Of a stretch of DNA of 64,000 nucleotides, positions 62,908 to 64,000 are shown piece by piece (positions within the stretch are counted from its first letter, which is position 1; every line of letters starts with the position of its first letter). This DNA is from CAWEQO01 sp963811225 (GTDB lineage Bacteria > Chloroflexota > Anaerolineae > Anaerolineales > Anaerolineaceae): contig CAWEQO010000012.1 in the NCBI GenBank assembly GCA_963811225.1, positions 682,001 through 746,000 of the forward strand, given 5' to 3'. The notes under the pieces were generated by a model, which saw nothing but the letters and a program-made list of their open reading frames with translations, searched no databases and had not been told where the DNA came from. A program made the position numbers and the translations under genes.

Positions 62908-63618
62908 ATGACCATTCGAACGAAACTCACGATTGCGCTCACCCTCCTGTTACTTTTCGTCGCATCGATTGCCGGGTCAAAAAATATTGTCTCCACTCCC
63001 GTCCCCATAACAGGCTACAGCCCTAACGCAGTTGTGACCGACTCTTCTGCCATGCCCACCTTGAATGATTTTACGCAGAACCTCCAAAATGGCGATTCGA
63101 CCACGCTGGTTGGCGTCTATGTAACCGGTCAAATGGCATTACCCGTTGTCCAGCAGCCCACGAGCAACCCTGCTTATGTTTCCACCACGCCCGAGGTCGT
63201 CACCCAGTTCGGTTCGGCCGCCAAGTACAACTCCCAGGGGCTTTTGGCCCACAACTATCTGGCCGGGAAGCACTTCTACAGCCTGCAAAAAGGCCAGGAA
63301 GTGATTTTGGTGTTTGGGGATGGGTCGATCCGGCGCTATAAGATTGACGAAATCTTGAGCTACCAGGCGCTCAGCCCCGAAGATGTGTATTCACACTTTG
63401 TTCCGCTGCAGGGCCAACGCAATCAGATGACCAGCACCGATCTGTTCTACCAGACGTATGGTAAGGGGGACAACCTGGTCTTGCAAACCTGCATCCAGGT
63501 CGGCAGCGAGCCTTCTTGGGGCCGCTTGTTTGTAATCGCTCATCCGGATACGGCAGTGATGATCGCAGCTCCCAGCAATCTCGCCTCTTTGTATCGGATG
63601 AACCCGCGGCCGCAGTAA
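62908..63618 (+). CDS. Sortase-like secreted or membrane-anchored protein
   Basis: 236 residues. The N-terminal hydrophobic segment (LTIALTLLLLFVASIAG) is a signal peptide or anchor, followed by a linker of about 80 residues. The sortase core shows the expected triad: His115 in GLLAHNYLAG, Cys195 in LVLQTC and Arg206 in WGRLFVIA, with KGQEVILVFGDGSIRRYKI between. Sortases cut a sorting motif and join the protein to an amine; no sorting-signal protein was seen in the window. Its base composition is more AT-rich upstream than the rest. Confidence 0.8.
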   Translation: MTIRTKLTIALTLLLLFVASIAGSKNIVSTPVPITGYSPNAVVTDSSAMPTLNDFTQNLQNGDSTTLVGVYVTGQMALPVVQQPTSNPAYVSTTPEVVTQFGSAAKYNSQGLLAHNYLAGKHFYSLQKGQEVILVFGDGSIRRYKIDEILSYQALSPEDVYSHFVPLQGQRNQMTSTDLFYQTYGKGDNLVLQTCIQVGSEPSWGRLFVIAHPDTAVMIAAPSNLASLYRMNPRPQ

Positions 63619-63645
63619 ACCGGTATTGAATGATGTTGTATACGC

Positions 63646-63678
63646 CATCAGGCGGGCGCTAAAAGCGCCCGCCTGATG
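63646..63678 (+). terminator. Terminator between the two sortase-like genes
   Basis: Fifteen perfect pairs (63646-63660 with 63664-63678), three-base loop AAA, followed by TTTCATT on the plus strand. Confidence 0.88.
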
Positions 63679-63742
63679 TTTCATTATCGAGGTCTTGGGA
63701 GCATCGCAGTCGCTCCAAGACGCCCAATAACCGGTCGTTAAT

Positions 63743-64000
63743 TTACTGGATCGGCTGACTGTCGATCGGCTGCGCCACGACGATTAGCCGGTGGGTGTTG
63801 CTTTCGAACGGCCAGCAGGTGACCAGGGTCAGACGCTCGTCGTTCGAGCGCATGATCCAGCGCGCGTTTTCCATGCGCTGCTCCAGGCTCACGTACTTCT
63901 CCGGCAGGATCATCTTGTTGGTCACCATGTAGCGGTATTCGTGGGAGGAGCCGTAGACCACAACGATGTCGCCCTCGTTGACGTTCACAAGGTACTGGAA
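63743..64000 (-). CDS. Sortase, C-terminal part (gene continues past the window)
   Basis: The last 86 codons are visible and the frame stays open to the right edge. FQYLVNVNEGDIVVVYGSSHEYRYMV matches the strand after the catalytic His of class D/E-type sortases. LTLVTCWPF holds the nucleophile Cys and NTHRLIVVAQPI the catalytic Arg. The N-terminal half with the His is outside. It is convergent with the sortase-like gene on the other strand, and the two are only distantly similar. Confidence 0.85.
   Translation of the reverse strand, partial: FQYLVNVNEGDIVVVYGSSHEYRYMVTNKMILPEKYVSLEQRMENARWIMRSNDERLTLVTCWPFESNTHRLIVVAQPIDSQPIQ

Overview
The window looks like a chromosomal stretch of an anaerobic, mostly uncultured Chloroflexota bacterium, probably class Anaerolineae. 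This is an inference from gene content: two YYY (DUF2298) membrane proteins, a mevalonate kinase next to an archaeal-type isopentenyl phosphate kinase, a topoisomerase I with an extra N-terminal zinc ribbon, several threonine/proline-rich lipoproteins with NBR1-type Ig domains, and sortase-like proteins in a genome that otherwise makes lipoproteins. I see no rRNA, tRNA, CRISPR array, prophage or transposase. Most of the sequence is ordinary core and cell-surface gene content.

Layout. 1-5.5 kb (minus): the 5' part of a giant multi-domain sensor histidine kinase, a secernin-type C69 peptidase and cytidylate kinase. 5.6-24.1 kb (minus): a surface-glycan region with four consecutive large GT-C type membrane proteins (one a 1853-residue fusion), then a methyltransferase, a GT4 glycosyltransferase, an NDP-sugar epimerase, a UPF0104/AglD-type membrane protein, and lepA. 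24.3-30.3 kb (mostly plus): a heptad-repeat coiled-coil protein, tlyA (minus), a decaprenyl-phosphate phosphoribosyltransferase-like UbiA enzyme, mevalonate kinase, isopentenyl phosphate kinase, an HD phosphohydrolase and greA. 30.3-39 kb (minus): a membrane protein, topA, mannose-1-phosphate guanylyltransferase, dprA, and the ffh-rpsP-khpA-rimM translation/SRP group. 39.4-51 kb (plus): degV, a DUF1015 gene, two M23 peptidase lipoproteins around a beta-propeller protein, and four paralogous Ig-like lipoproteins with queG among them. 51-57.3 kb (minus): a permease/propeller fusion carrying two in-frame palindromic repeats, a LysM protein and uvrA. 57.6-64 kb: an MFS transporter, a membrane protein, the ruvA-trmH-ruvC-yebC group, and two sortase-like genes, the last cut by the window edge.

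How the parts may work together. GT-C enzymes use polyprenyl-phosphate sugars, and the window holds both candidate users (5.6-18 kb) and enzymes that make the lipid and its pentose head group (25.7-28.5 kb). I infer a polyprenyl-phospho-pentose dependent surface glycosylation pathway. A second theme is an elaborate envelope: Ig-like lipoproteins, LysM, M23 peptidases, propellers and sortases.

Two sequence-level patterns stand out. First, many genes end in very long, nearly perfect hairpins of unrelated sequence, including a 68-bp perfect palindrome between mevalonate kinase and IPK and stems of 40 and 32 bp elsewhere. Second, four conserved genes (cmk, DUF1015, queG, uvrA) carry single-base frameshifts; three of the five lesions are an extra T that turns a would-be GANTC site into GANTTC, which suggests systematic sequencing error or a methylation-linked effect rather than gene decay.
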